NCBI RefSeq assembly: GCF_905250085.1
Contig: NZ_CAJNOB010000070.1
Span: forward strand, 16,869-80,868
Source of the DNA: Candidatus Methylacidithermus pantelleriae
GTDB lineage: Bacteria; Verrucomicrobiota; Verrucomicrobiia; Methylacidiphilales; Methylacidiphilaceae
Reading direction: 5' to 3'
DNA: 64,000 bases
Below, piece after piece: positions 17,649-26,358 of the stretch; within the stretch, counting starts at the first letter, position 1, and each line of letters opens with the position of its first letter. Below the pieces are notes generated by a model that worked only from the letters and a program-made list of their open reading frames with translations, had not been told where the DNA came from and made no database searches. Position numbers and translations under genes: made by a program.

Positions 17649-19082
17649 ATGGCTGACAAATATCGCCACTGTACATCCGGTCGAGAAGTTCTTGAGTTTG
17701 CCAAGGAGCATGGCGCGAAGTTGGTTGACTTTAAATTTTCTGACCCTCTTGGAGCCTGGCAACATTTTGTAATGACGCTGGACTGCCTGTCGGAGGAGTC
17801 GTTTAGCGAAGGGGTAGGCTTTGACGGATCTTCCATTCGTGGGTGGCAAGCCATCCAAGAATCTGACATGTTAATCTTGCCCGATCCCTACACGGCATTT
17901 ATCGATCCGTTCACCACTGAACCCACGTTAAGTCTCATCTGTTCTGTTATCGATCCCATTACCCGGCAAAGCTATTCTCGTGACCCCAGGAACATCGCTG
18001 CGAAGGCTGAAGCTTATCTCAAAAGCACTGGGATAGCTGATACCGCATACTTCGGTCCGGAGGCAGAATTTTTCATCTTCGACGAAGTCCGCTACGATAA
18101 TGAGGCCAACGGGTGCTTCTATGAGGTGCAATCCGTAGAAGGTATTTGGAACAGCGGACGAGACGAAATGCCTAATCTTGGACATAAGATTCGCCACAAA
18201 GAGGGCTATTTTCCGGTGCCACCTTCGGACACCCTTCAGGACGTTCGAAACGAAATGGTTCTCACACTTGAATCTCTGGGAGTGCCGGTTGAGCGGCAGC
18301 ACCATGAGGTTGCTACTGCCGGGCAAGCAGAAATTGACATTCGGTACGATTCCCTCCTGCGAATGGGGGATAAGATGAGTATCTACAAGTATGTAATAAA
18401 AAATGTAGCAAAGAAATACGGAAAAACCGCTACGTTTATGCCGAAGCCACTTTTTGGGGATAATGGCTCGGGAATGCACACGCATCAATCCCTTTGGAAG
18501 GATGGAAAGCCGCTTTTCGCGGGCAACCGGTATGCTGGACTTAGCGAGCTTGCGCTCTACTATATTGGTGGTCTACTCAAGCATGCACCGGCATTGACAG
18601 CGATCTGTAATCCCACCACCAATAGCTATAAGAGGTTGGTGCCCGGTTTTGAAGCTCCCGTGAACTTGGCTTATTCGGCCCGGAATCGCAGTGCCGCGAT
18701 TCGGATTCCGACATACTCTCCGGATCCGAAAGCAAAGCGGATCGAATTTCGGCCTCCCGATCCGGCAGCAAATATTTATCTGGCCTGCTCTGCTATGTTG
18801 ATGGCCGGACTTGATGGGATCCAGAATCGCATTGATCCGGGTGAGCCTCTAGAAAAAAACATTTACGAACTGCCCCCGGAAGAGCTCAAGAGAGTCCCGA
18901 CGGTGCCGGATTCCTTGCGGGGAGCCATGGAGGCCTTGGAGCAAGACCATGAGTTTCTGCTCAAGGGAGACGTGTTTACGAAAGAATTTGTTGAGTTGAT
19001 TATTGAAATGCGGAGAAGAGATTATGACACGTTACGTCTTCGGCCTCACCCAATTGAGTTTTATCTGTACTATGATATTTAA
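17649..19082 (+). CDS. glnA: Glutamine synthetase type I
   Basis: GlnA makes glutamine from glutamate, ammonia and ATP; it is a cytoplasmic dodecamer. The 477-aa length fits GS-I. Visible motifs: [11 protein letters not shown] (beta-grasp latch), [12 protein letters not shown] (metal-binding Glu), [12 protein letters not shown], the ATP-binding [20 protein letters not shown], and [10 protein letters not shown], where the Tyr matches the adenylylated residue of GS-I beta. Pairing with glnB supports control by PII. A good ribosome binding site (AAAGGAGG) lies upstream, and a strong terminator follows. Confidence 0.97.
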   Translation: MADKYRHCTSGREVLEFAKEHGAKLVDFKFSDPLGAWQHFVMTLDCLSEESFSEGVGFDGSSIRGWQAIQESDMLILPDPYTAFIDPFTTEPTLSLICSVIDPITRQSYSRDPRNIAAKAEAYLKSTGIADTAYFGPEAEFFIFDEVRYDNEANGCFYEVQSVEGIWNSGRDEMPNLGHKIRHKEGYFPVPPSDTLQDVRNEMVLTLESLGVPVERQHHEVATAGQAEIDIRYDSLLRMGDKMSIYKYVIKNVAKKYGKTATFMPKPLFGDNGSGMHTHQSLWKDGKPLFAGNRYAGLSELALYYIGGLLKHAPALTAICNPTTNSYKRLVPGFEAPVNLAYSARNRSAAIRIPTYSPDPKAKRIEFRPPDPAANIYLACSAMLMAGLDGIQNRIDPGEPLEKNIYELPPEELKRVPTVPDSLRGAMEALEQDHEFLLKGDVFTKEFVELIIEMRRRDYDTLRLRPHPIEFYLYYDI

Positions 19083-19120
19083 AGGGTAAGAACACGGTCA
19101 TCGGCTTTTCGTTAGCTTAG

Positions 19121-19154
19121 GGGGTGCCGGTGTAGGTTCACGGCACCCCTTTTT
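19121..19154 (+). terminator. Rho-independent terminator after glnA
   Basis: GGGGTGCCG (19121-19129) pairs perfectly with CGGCACCCC (19141-19149) across an 11-base loop, and a run of T follows at once. It ends the glnB-glnA unit. Confidence 0.9.
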
Positions 19155-19727
19155 GCGCTCTCGAGAGCTTCCTCTGGTTGATCTTATTGGCTGATGGGTC
19201 GCGCCGACACATCTGTCAAAGACCTCGGAATCGGGTGGTCCTTGGAGCCCTGCAGTCGGAAGCGTCGCAAATCGAGGGGAAGTGTTTTCGTTTCTTTCCC
19301 AGGGTCGTCTGGATCGTGAGGGGCGGTCGTCAAATCCCGCTCCCAATGGGTACGTCCATGTTCGGGGGAAGGTGCCCAACGTAAGGAGGCGAATTGGGAA
19401 ATCGTGGGCTTTGCCCTCTTGCTTAGGCCCTCCCCTTTTGTTCGGATGGCTCAAAGGGTGAGGGTAGTGTTGCCCTGGGATTTAGAGAGGATAGGAATCG
19501 ATCCCTGCAGGAGAGCTCCGCGCGGCACTGAGAGGTTGCCCGGGTTGAGCACCGAATAGGACTAGGCGCGTCGGTTGTGAAGCTGGCTCAAACTTTCAAG
19601 CCGGCTCAAAAAGCCGCAGGATTGGCAAGAGAGGCGTCTGCTAGAAGACGGCTTGGCGTGCAAATGGTTAGAAGCAATTTCCCGAGATTTCTTGGCTTGA
19701 GGAGGGAAGGAAAAGAGAACTTGCGTT
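19155..19727. other. Intergenic region with a possible tnpB N-terminal remnant
   Basis: No intact gene. Between about 19577 and 19690 a plus-strand frame reads KLAQTFK and then LAREASARRRLGVQMVRSNF, similar to LAREASARRRANLVLLQKLF in the decayed tnpB at 48.4 kb, so this may be a short remnant of the same transposon family. The similarity is short and the call is tentative. The remainder shows nothing I recognise. Confidence 0.35.
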
Positions 19728-19745
19728 TTAATACAAATGTATTAA
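19728..19745. promoter_or_regulatory. 18-bp operator-like palindrome before imuA
   Basis: TTAATACAAATGTATTAA is a perfect inverted repeat with 8-bp arms (TTAATACA and TGTATTAA) and a two-base spacer. It ends three bases before the imuA ATG at 19749. Mutagenesis cassettes of this type are LexA-controlled in many bacteria, so an SOS-type operator is the obvious reading; the motif differs from the LexA boxes of Proteobacteria and Gram-positives. The position implies that the transcript start overlaps the site and that the message is leaderless or nearly so. Confidence 0.6.
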
Positions 19746-19748
19746 TTC

Positions 19749-20354
19749 ATGGGTATGGCTTTACCTCCCCTCCCTCCGGGAGTCCATATCGGAAGCCAAT
19801 TAGCTCCCCCTTCCCTTCGCTGGCCTACCGGCATAGCTCCCATCGATCGATTCCTCAGAGGGGGGATTCCTCGAGGAACCCTCGTAGAACTCTTTTTTCC
19901 TCAAGGAGGGAGTTCCCTCTGGATCGCACAACTCCTCTGGGTCCTCCCCCAAAAGGGTATTTTACCTGCTTTAGTGGATGGGAGCTTTTCTTTTGATCCT
20001 CCTTCTGCATTTCCCCCAGAACATTATCCTCCCTTCCTCTGGGTCCAATGCCAAAGCCTGCATCAAGCCTTGCAAGCAGCCCAGGAACTTTTGCATGGGG
20101 GAGATTTTCCTCTGGTCCTTTTAGATGTGGTGGGAAATTCCCTTAAAGAACTCTACCGGGTTTCCCTTTCCCAATGGTTTTCTCTTGCAGGAAAAGCTCG
20201 AAAAGGATCCTCCACATTGTTGGTTTTTTCCCCCCTTCCTCACCTCCTTCCCCATGGGGAGCGCTACTGCATTGAAGCCTCTTTTTCGTGGGAGGATCTC
20301 CTAAAACCTCGAGAGGAGCTCTGGGAGCGATTTTTTTGCCAGGAGACTCCGTAA
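19749..20354 (+). CDS. imuA: ImuA-like (RecA/SulA-related) mutasome protein
   Basis: First gene of the ImuA-ImuB-DnaE2 translesion synthesis cassette. The 201-aa product has the RecA-like start of ImuA: TGIAPIDRFLRGGIPRGTLVELFFPQGGSS, where the canonical Walker A is degenerate, and then a strand-rich RecA-like core (GDFPLVLLDVVG). ImuA supports the mutagenic polymerase complex, perhaps through RecA-like binding. ATG at 19749 or 19755 both possible; no ribosome binding site is visible, and the palindrome sits directly upstream. imuB begins 25 bp after its stop. Confidence 0.85.
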   Translation: MGMALPPLPPGVHIGSQLAPPSLRWPTGIAPIDRFLRGGIPRGTLVELFFPQGGSSLWIAQLLWVLPQKGILPALVDGSFSFDPPSAFPPEHYPPFLWVQCQSLHQALQAAQELLHGGDFPLVLLDVVGNSLKELYRVSLSQWFSLAGKARKGSSTLLVFSPLPHLLPHGERYCIEASFSWEDLLKPREELWERFFCQETP

Positions 20355-20379
20355 ACCCGGATTTTTCCAAGGACTCCCA

Positions 20380-21861
20380 ATGTTTGCCGTAGTTTATCTT
20401 CCTTCATTCTCCCTCCAAGCGATCCTTCGATCCCTTCGGCCTGCGGCCTTTCTCAAAGAACCCTGGGGGCTGTGGGAACTGTGTGGCTCTCGACCTGTCC
20501 TAACGGACCTAACTCCTCTGGCTCAAGCACTTGGTGTTTCTCCTGGGATGAATCCCAAGGAAGCTCAGGGACGTGTGCCACAGCTCAAAATCGTCAAACG
20601 GTCCTTAAGCACTGAAAAGGACCTCCATTATTTTTTCTTGAAGCATCTTTATACCCTTTGCCCAAGAGTTGAGGCTACAAGCTCTGGTGTCTACACCCTA
20701 GACCTTTCCCTCCTCCCCCAGAACAAGAATCCCCAGAAGCATCTGCTTCCCCTCATCGAAAGATCGCGTTCTTGGAACCTCCAAGTACAGGTGGGGATTG
20801 CTTCTACGCCCGAACTTGCTTTCTTTGCGGCTCGGCAAGCTCGACCCATCCTCTGGGCTCGCAATCCAAGCCTTCTTTTTAAGCAAGCTCCTGTTTCCTG
20901 GGCCGGATTTTCCTCCTCTATCGAAAAGATTCTGCGACTTTGGGGAATCCAAACTCTGGGAGAATTTCTCTCTTTGCCTCATGAAGAACTGGTTCGACGA
21001 TTAGGCAAAGAGGTTGCCTCCTTTTTGCAAAAACTAACTTCTTCCCAAGCAAGGCCTCTTCGAGTCGCCTTTCCCCGTGATCCCTGGAAATGGGAAATTA
21101 GCTGGGAACACCCGATTGAGACGCGGGAATCGCTCCTTGCTTCGCTCAGCTTTGTTATAAAAGAGCTTTCTCAAAAGCTTTCCCTCTGCCATCAAGGAGT
21201 GAAGGAACTTCGCCTTCATTTCCAATTTGAAGATAAAAGCTCTCGTTCCTATACCCTCCCCTTAGCTGCTTCCATCCAGGATCCCCATCAACTTTTCCGG
21301 ATCCTTTGCCTTTGGATGGAACACTTCCAGGCTCCAACTCGTCTTCTTTCCCTGGAGTTTGAGGTGTCCCCTTCTGCCGAGTGTTTCCAACAAGGGGAAC
21401 TGTTTGGGCCTTCCCTTCGGAACCCAATGCATCTAGGAGAAACCCTTACTCGACTCGAAGCCTTCCTAGGAGAGAGTCGGGTTGGGCGACCTCTTCCCGC
21501 ACCTTCTCATTGCCCAGATCGCTATCTATGGAAACGGTTGGACCCATGGGAAATCCAAAAGGAAACATGGCTTCCCTCCTTTTTCCTTTCTCCGCTTTTG
21601 GGAATCCCTCTCCGAAGGTTTCGCCCTCCCATCCCGATTGAGGTCCGGCTGAAAGAAGCCGTTCCTATCGCCTTCCGCCGAAAGGAAAAAGGTTGGCAAT
21701 CCATTATTGCCTCCCGGGGGCCTTGGAATTTTTCAGGAGAGTGGTGGACTCAAGAACCCTGGGAATATCAGCTCTGGGAGGTTCAAACGGATCAAGGAGA
21801 AGTCTTTCTTGTTTTTCGAATGGGGAAAGGGTGGGAACTAGCGGGAAGGTATCTTCCGTAA
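20380..21861 (+). CDS. imuB: ImuB, inactive Y-family polymerase-like protein
   Basis: ImuB resembles Y-family DNA polymerases but lacks catalytic acidic residues; it links DnaE2 to the beta clamp. The 493-aa product begins FAVVYLPSFSLQAILRS where active Y polymerases have an Asp, consistent with a catalytically dead protein. It continues with the palm and thumb pattern (GVSPGMNPKEAQGRVPQL, then WGIQTLGEFLSLPHEELVRRLG helix-hairpin-helix at about residue 190). The C-terminus (FRRKEKGWQ, WWTQEPWEYQLW) is typical of ImuB. Eight bases separate it from dnaE2. Confidence 0.9.
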   Translation: MFAVVYLPSFSLQAILRSLRPAAFLKEPWGLWELCGSRPVLTDLTPLAQALGVSPGMNPKEAQGRVPQLKIVKRSLSTEKDLHYFFLKHLYTLCPRVEATSSGVYTLDLSLLPQNKNPQKHLLPLIERSRSWNLQVQVGIASTPELAFFAARQARPILWARNPSLLFKQAPVSWAGFSSSIEKILRLWGIQTLGEFLSLPHEELVRRLGKEVASFLQKLTSSQARPLRVAFPRDPWKWEISWEHPIETRESLLASLSFVIKELSQKLSLCHQGVKELRLHFQFEDKSSRSYTLPLAASIQDPHQLFRILCLWMEHFQAPTRLLSLEFEVSPSAECFQQGELFGPSLRNPMHLGETLTRLEAFLGESRVGRPLPAPSHCPDRYLWKRLDPWEIQKETWLPSFFLSPLLGIPLRRFRPPIPIEVRLKEAVPIAFRRKEKGWQSIIASRGPWNFSGEWWTQEPWEYQLWEVQTDQGEVFLVFRMGKGWELAGRYLP

Positions 21862-21868
21862 CCTCTCC

Positions 21869-24800
21869 ATGGCCTACGCGGAACTCCATCTTCGCAGTGC
21901 GTTTAGTTTTCTTCGAGGAGCTTCTCTTCCCGAAAAACTGGTGGAAGAAGCCGTTCGAAAGGAGCTTTCCATCCTTGTCCTTTGTGATCGAGATGGAGTG
22001 TATGGAATCCCTCGATTCCATGGAGCAGCTAAAAAGGCAGGCATTCAGGCTCGTGTGGGTTGCGAGCTTACGTTGGAGGATGAAACCGTCCTCCCTATCC
22101 TGATTGAAAACCGCAAAGGGTACGAAAACCTTTGCCGTCTTTTGACCCAAGCCAAACTCCAAGCTCCAAAAGGAAAAGCTCGAATCCGATGGCAAGAACT
22201 GGCTGTTTACGCAGAGGGTTGGATTGCGCTCACTGGAGACGAAGAAGGACCCCTTCGAAAGGCTCTCCGACGAGGAGGGAAAGAGGAAGGGAAAAAAGTC
22301 CTTCGCCGGCTGCTGAGTATTTTTGGAAAAAACCATCTCTACGTGGAACTCCAAAGACAAAGGATTCGAGAAGAACGGTATTGGGACAGCCTCAGCCAAG
22401 AGTTAGCAGCCCAAGAAGGGATTCCTTACGTAGCTACTGGAGGGGTTCTCTATGCAACGGCGGAAGAACGTCCCATTTATGACCTTTTTCTTTGTTTACA
22501 ACGTGGTTGCCGGTTGGAGGAAGCAGGGAAGCTCCTTTCGCCCAATGCCGAACGAAGACTCAAAGGGGAAAGGGAGATGAGAGAACTTTTTAGAGACATT
22601 CCCCAAGCTGTAGCAATTGCGGGAGAGTTGGCGGAGCGTCTTTCCTTTTCTTTAGAAAATCTTGGATACCAATTTCCTTCCTACCCAGTGCCTCCTGGAG
22701 AAACTCAAGACAGCTTCTTAGAAAAGCTCGTTTGGTTTGGAGCTAAGCAAAGGTACGGGGAATTAACTCCAGAAGTTCGAGCCCAACTCCGTCATGAGCT
22801 AGATGTGATCCATAAACTTGGCTTTGCTGGGTATTTCCTTCTGGTATGGGATATCGTCAGCTGGTGTGCCTCCCAGGGGATCCTTTGCCAAGGAAGGGGA
22901 AGCGCTGCCAATTCTGCTGTTTGCTATAGCCTAGGGATTACTGCCATCGATCCCGTTAGCTGTCGACTTCTCTTCGAACGCTTTTTAAGCGAAGGGAGGG
23001 AAGGATGGCCTGATATTGACATTGATCTGCCTAGCGGGGAAGCAAGGGAACGAGTGATCCAAGAAATTTACCACCGTTATGGGAGACGAGGGGCTGCCAT
23101 GACGGCGTGCGTAATTACATTTCAGGAACGAAACAGCGCTCGAGAAATTGGAAAAGTCTTAGGACTTCCAGAGGAAGCGATAGAACAACTTGCAGATTGG
23201 CTCCGCTTAGAGAGCCCCAGTTCCCTGGTTTGTTCGGAAAAGATATTGCGCATGGTCGGTTTGGATCCAACCCATCCCCGAATCATTACCTTTTGGAAAC
23301 TTTATCAAAAAATCTTAGGTCTCCCACGCCACTTGGGACAGCACCCGGGAGGGATTGTCATCGATCCCCAGGGACTCGATCGCTTCGTTCCCATTGAAAG
23401 GGCCGCCATGCCTGGGCGTACGATTCTCCAATGGGACAAGGACGATTGTGAGGAGCTGGGAATCGTGAAGGTCGACTTTTTAGGGCTGGGCATGATGGCG
23501 GTTCTCCAGGAGGTCATCCAAAGGGTGCGTCAAAAGGGAGTGCCCATTGATTTGGCGCATATTCCTAAGAATGACCCGAAAACGTTCGAGCTTTTACAGA
23601 AAGCTGACACCATCGGTGTTTTTCAAGTGGAAAGTCGAGCACAGCAATGTACCCTTCCCCGGCTGCGACCCGAGAATTTTTATGATCTTGTCATTGAAAT
23701 TGCCATCGTTCGGCCTGGTCCCCTGCATGGCAATCTGATCCATCCCTATCTTCTACGCCGGGCTGGAAAGGAACCTGTTCGCTACTGGGATCCACGACTC
23801 CAGCCGGTCTTGGAACGCACCCTAGGGATTCCTCTTTTTCAAGAGCAAGTACTTCAAATTGCTATGATTTTGGGAGGTTTTTCAGCTTCCGAGGCAGAGG
23901 AACTGCGGCGAGCACTTGGCTTTCACCGATCCCCTGAACGGATGGCTCAGGTGCTTCAAAAGCTTCGAAAGGCCTTTGAAACACGGGGAGTTTCTCCCCA
24001 AGTGATCGAGGAAATTGTGTCTGCTATCTCATCCTTTGCCCTTTATGGGTTTCCAGAATCCCATGCGGCAAGTTTTGCTATTCTTTCTTATGCTAGTGCC
24101 TATTTTAAGGCTCATCACCCAGCAGAGTTCTACGCTGCTCTTCTCAACCATCAACCTATGGGTTTTTACTCTCCTGCTACCCTTATTCAAGATGGGAAGC
24201 GACACGGAGTCCGATTCCTCCCGGTGTCCGTTCTTCATTCAGAGGAATTTTGCACGGTAGAAAATGGCGCGGTTCGACTTGGTCTTATCTATGTAAGACA
24301 TCTTTCAGAACACCATCGAAAAGCACTCCTACGAGCCCGTGCTGAAAAGCCTTTTGAAAGCTTAGAAGATCTCCGAAAACGAGTACCTCTGGATCAAGAT
24401 GAATGGCAAGCGTTGGCAGCCCTTGGGGCGCTTGAGGGACTGACTTCGCATCGCCGGGAAGCCCTGTGGCAGGTGACTGTGCCTATGAGCTCTCAAGATC
24501 TGGATTGGGAGGATTCTCTTTCTCCTCTCTGCCCCCTTTCTCCCATGACACGAGAAGAACGAGTATGGACAGATTTCTGGGCAAGTTCCTGTACGGTGGG
24601 TCCCCATCCATTGGCGTGTTTGCGTAAAAAACTCCCTCCCGATCTCCTTACAGCCAAAGATCTTATCTTTTGCAAAGATTCCCAGAAGATCCGCTTTGCA
24701 GGAGCTGTCATTGCTCGGCAACGTCCTGCGACTGCTCAGGGAATCGTGTTTTTAAGTCTGGAAGATGAAACCGGCATCGGAAATGTGGTTGTTTTTCCTC

Positions 24801-24961
24801 CTGTCTTCCGTCGATTTCAACTCACGATCGCTCGAGAAGCCTACCTGGTTGTTGAGGGCAAGATCCAACGAAAAGACGGTGTGACCCACGTGATCGCTCA
24901 TCGGGTGCAACCCCTAAGCTCACTACTCCTCCCCCGCATACGTTCCCATGACTTTCACTAA
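21869..24961 (+). CDS. dnaE2: Error-prone DNA polymerase III alpha subunit DnaE2
   Basis: DnaE2 (ImuC) is the catalytic subunit of the mutasome that copies damaged DNA. The 1030-aa length fits DnaE2, shorter than replicative DnaE. An N-terminal PHP domain (YAELHLRSAFSFLRGAS), the polymerase core with PDIDIDLPSGEARERV (catalytic Asp382 and Asp384), VKVDFLGLGMMAVL, and the C-terminal OB domain (IVFLSLEDETGIGNVVVFP) are visible. No replicative DnaE features such as a long C-terminal tau-binding domain are seen. It is in operon with imuA and imuB. Confidence 0.95.
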   Translation: MAYAELHLRSAFSFLRGASLPEKLVEEAVRKELSILVLCDRDGVYGIPRFHGAAKKAGIQARVGCELTLEDETVLPILIENRKGYENLCRLLTQAKLQAPKGKARIRWQELAVYAEGWIALTGDEEGPLRKALRRGGKEEGKKVLRRLLSIFGKNHLYVELQRQRIREERYWDSLSQELAAQEGIPYVATGGVLYATAEERPIYDLFLCLQRGCRLEEAGKLLSPNAERRLKGEREMRELFRDIPQAVAIAGELAERLSFSLENLGYQFPSYPVPPGETQDSFLEKLVWFGAKQRYGELTPEVRAQLRHELDVIHKLGFAGYFLLVWDIVSWCASQGILCQGRGSAANSAVCYSLGITAIDPVSCRLLFERFLSEGREGWPDIDIDLPSGEARERVIQEIYHRYGRRGAAMTACVITFQERNSAREIGKVLGLPEEAIEQLADWLRLESPSSLVCSEKILRMVGLDPTHPRIITFWKLYQKILGLPRHLGQHPGGIVIDPQGLDRFVPIERAAMPGRTILQWDKDDCEELGIVKVDFLGLGMMAVLQEVIQRVRQKGVPIDLAHIPKNDPKTFELLQKADTIGVFQVESRAQQCTLPRLRPENFYDLVIEIAIVRPGPLHGNLIHPYLLRRAGKEPVRYWDPRLQPVLERTLGIPLFQEQVLQIAMILGGFSASEAEELRRALGFHRSPERMAQVLQKLRKAFETRGVSPQVIEEIVSAISSFALYGFPESHAASFAILSYASAYFKAHHPAEFYAALLNHQPMGFYSPATLIQDGKRHGVRFLPVSVLHSEEFCTVENGAVRLGLIYVRHLSEHHRKALLRARAEKPFESLEDLRKRVPLDQDEWQALAALGALEGLTSHRREALWQVTVPMSSQDLDWEDSLSPLCPLSPMTREERVWTDFWASSCTVGPHPLACLRKKLPPDLLTAKDLIFCKDSQKIRFAGAVIARQRPATAQGIVFLSLEDETGIGNVVVFPPVFRRFQLTIAREAYLVVEGKIQRKDGVTHVIAHRVQPLSSLLLPRIRSHDFH

Positions 24962-24987
24962 AACGACTTTTCTCCCCTCGCCGTTCC

Positions 24988-25854
24988 TCATCCAAGGGAC
25001 TCCTGACAAGCCTTCCACACCTCTTCGAAACTCATGGCCGATTTCCAGAGTCGCTCACGGTCTACCCAGAGAAATCGCGGAGCCATTCCTATCTCAAAGG
25101 AAAGTTCTCCTCGCCCTTCAGGGCCGCGCTTGCGAACCCACCACAGTCGTGGCCATCGCGAGGAAAAGGCAGATAGCCTATTCCATCCAGCTCCCGACTG
25201 AGCAAACAATGGGCCTTTCCCAATGATTTGCATAAGAACCGAAAGCTCAGCCTCCGAGACAATCCATGGAGACAAATCGAGTTGCCATCCTGTTTCTTTG
25301 TCCAGCGCTTCCTTCACTCCTTCAGCCAGGACGCAAAGGAGTCCCCTAATCCAATTGGGCTTGCTTGCAGGCAGCTCGCTCCTCCCATTCCCTTCCTTCT
25401 CGATGAAGTCCATCCACCCTTTCGGAATCGACCCCACCTCAATCCAATGGTTCACACTCCCCCGAGGAGCATCCTCCTGTGCGACAAGCCAGACTCCTGG
25501 AAAACGACTTCCTCGTGCCCCCCAAACTGGGGGCCCTGGGTAATAGAGAACGGTCTGCGTAGGCTCCAAAAGATCCCAGACCCTTGCCTTTACCTCGGGT
25601 TGATACTCGTGGAGATCGATGCGGAAATAATTTTGCTTCCCTTGCGCTACGCGCGCCAGGCCTTCCCACAAGGCATAGACCACGTCTCGCCCCGCAGAAC
25701 GCAATCCCTTTTTTTCCTGCCCAAGTGTCCCAAAAGGAGTCGCGCAAAGAACTATGGGGCAAAAGGCATCGCAAACTCCTGGGGGCTCCTGCACTGACCA
25801 TCCATTTTCCATGGTACCCTGACAAATTCCCTCATTTCCCTCCGGCGACCCCAT
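24988..25854 (-). CDS. Hypothetical protein convergent with dnaE2
   Basis: A 288-aa minus-strand frame whose stop lies 27 bp from the dnaE2 stop. ATG at 25854 or 25812. The sequence is Trp-, Gly- and Glu-rich (DVVYALWEGLARVAQGKQNYFRIDLHEYQP, then WDLLEPTQTVLYYPGPPVWG, then WLVAQEDAPRG), has soluble character, and no signal peptide or membrane segment. I do not recognise the family. Codon use looks like that of the neighbouring imu genes, so it appears to be a genuine resident gene. Confidence 0.6.
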   Translation of the reverse strand: MGSPEGNEGICQGTMENGWSVQEPPGVCDAFCPIVLCATPFGTLGQEKKGLRSAGRDVVYALWEGLARVAQGKQNYFRIDLHEYQPEVKARVWDLLEPTQTVLYYPGPPVWGARGSRFPGVWLVAQEDAPRGSVNHWIEVGSIPKGWMDFIEKEGNGRSELPASKPNWIRGLLCVLAEGVKEALDKETGWQLDLSPWIVSEAELSVLMQIIGKGPLFAQSGAGWNRLSAFSSRWPRLWWVRKRGPEGRGELSFEIGMAPRFLWVDRERLWKSAMSFEEVWKACQESLG

Positions 25855-26358
25855 CCCCCTTTTTCCAATGCGACTCCCTTCTTAACTTTGCTCCACTTTC
25901 CTTGTTGGAAAACAGCTTTCTTTTCGCTTTTGCCACCAAGGCGCTAGCCGGCGAAAAATCGTCCCTTCCAACGATCGTTCCCCAGCCTGCTTGCCGTTGA
26001 TGCCGAGTCAGCGCAAAAAGGGCTTTTTTCATCCCAAGCCTCAGGGAACTCGACCCGCTTTAGCCTATAACTTCTTCTTCCTAGGATCCCTTTCCCAAGT
26101 TCTTGAGGAAACCTGTTGGTACTTGCCCCCGTGCGGCAGGAATTTTCCCCGTTGAAAAAGCCTTCTTTTCCGTCGAAAAAATTTCTGCTTTTTTAGTCTA
26201 CTATCTTCATAATCCGGTTTTGGCTTACCGTCGGCTCCATGTAGAGGGTCTGGCTCAACACGCCGCCGTCGGGGATCCCGGCGCGCTCACCGAGCCGGGC
26301 GATAAGGCATACCCCAATCCTTCCCAGGACACGCGGCAACCCCCGCGCAAGAGGTTTG
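25855..26358. other. Intergenic region with a coding-like remnant at the GC boundary
   Basis: The first ~330 bp show nothing. From about 26330 to 26196, the minus strand reads a short coding-like sequence (RLGERAGIPDGGVLSQTLYM, then EPTVSQNRIMKIVD, stop) that is not part of the upstream dikinase frame and has no start of its own. It seems to be the C-terminal end of a lost gene, family unknown, at the border between GC-rich and normal DNA. Confidence 0.4.
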
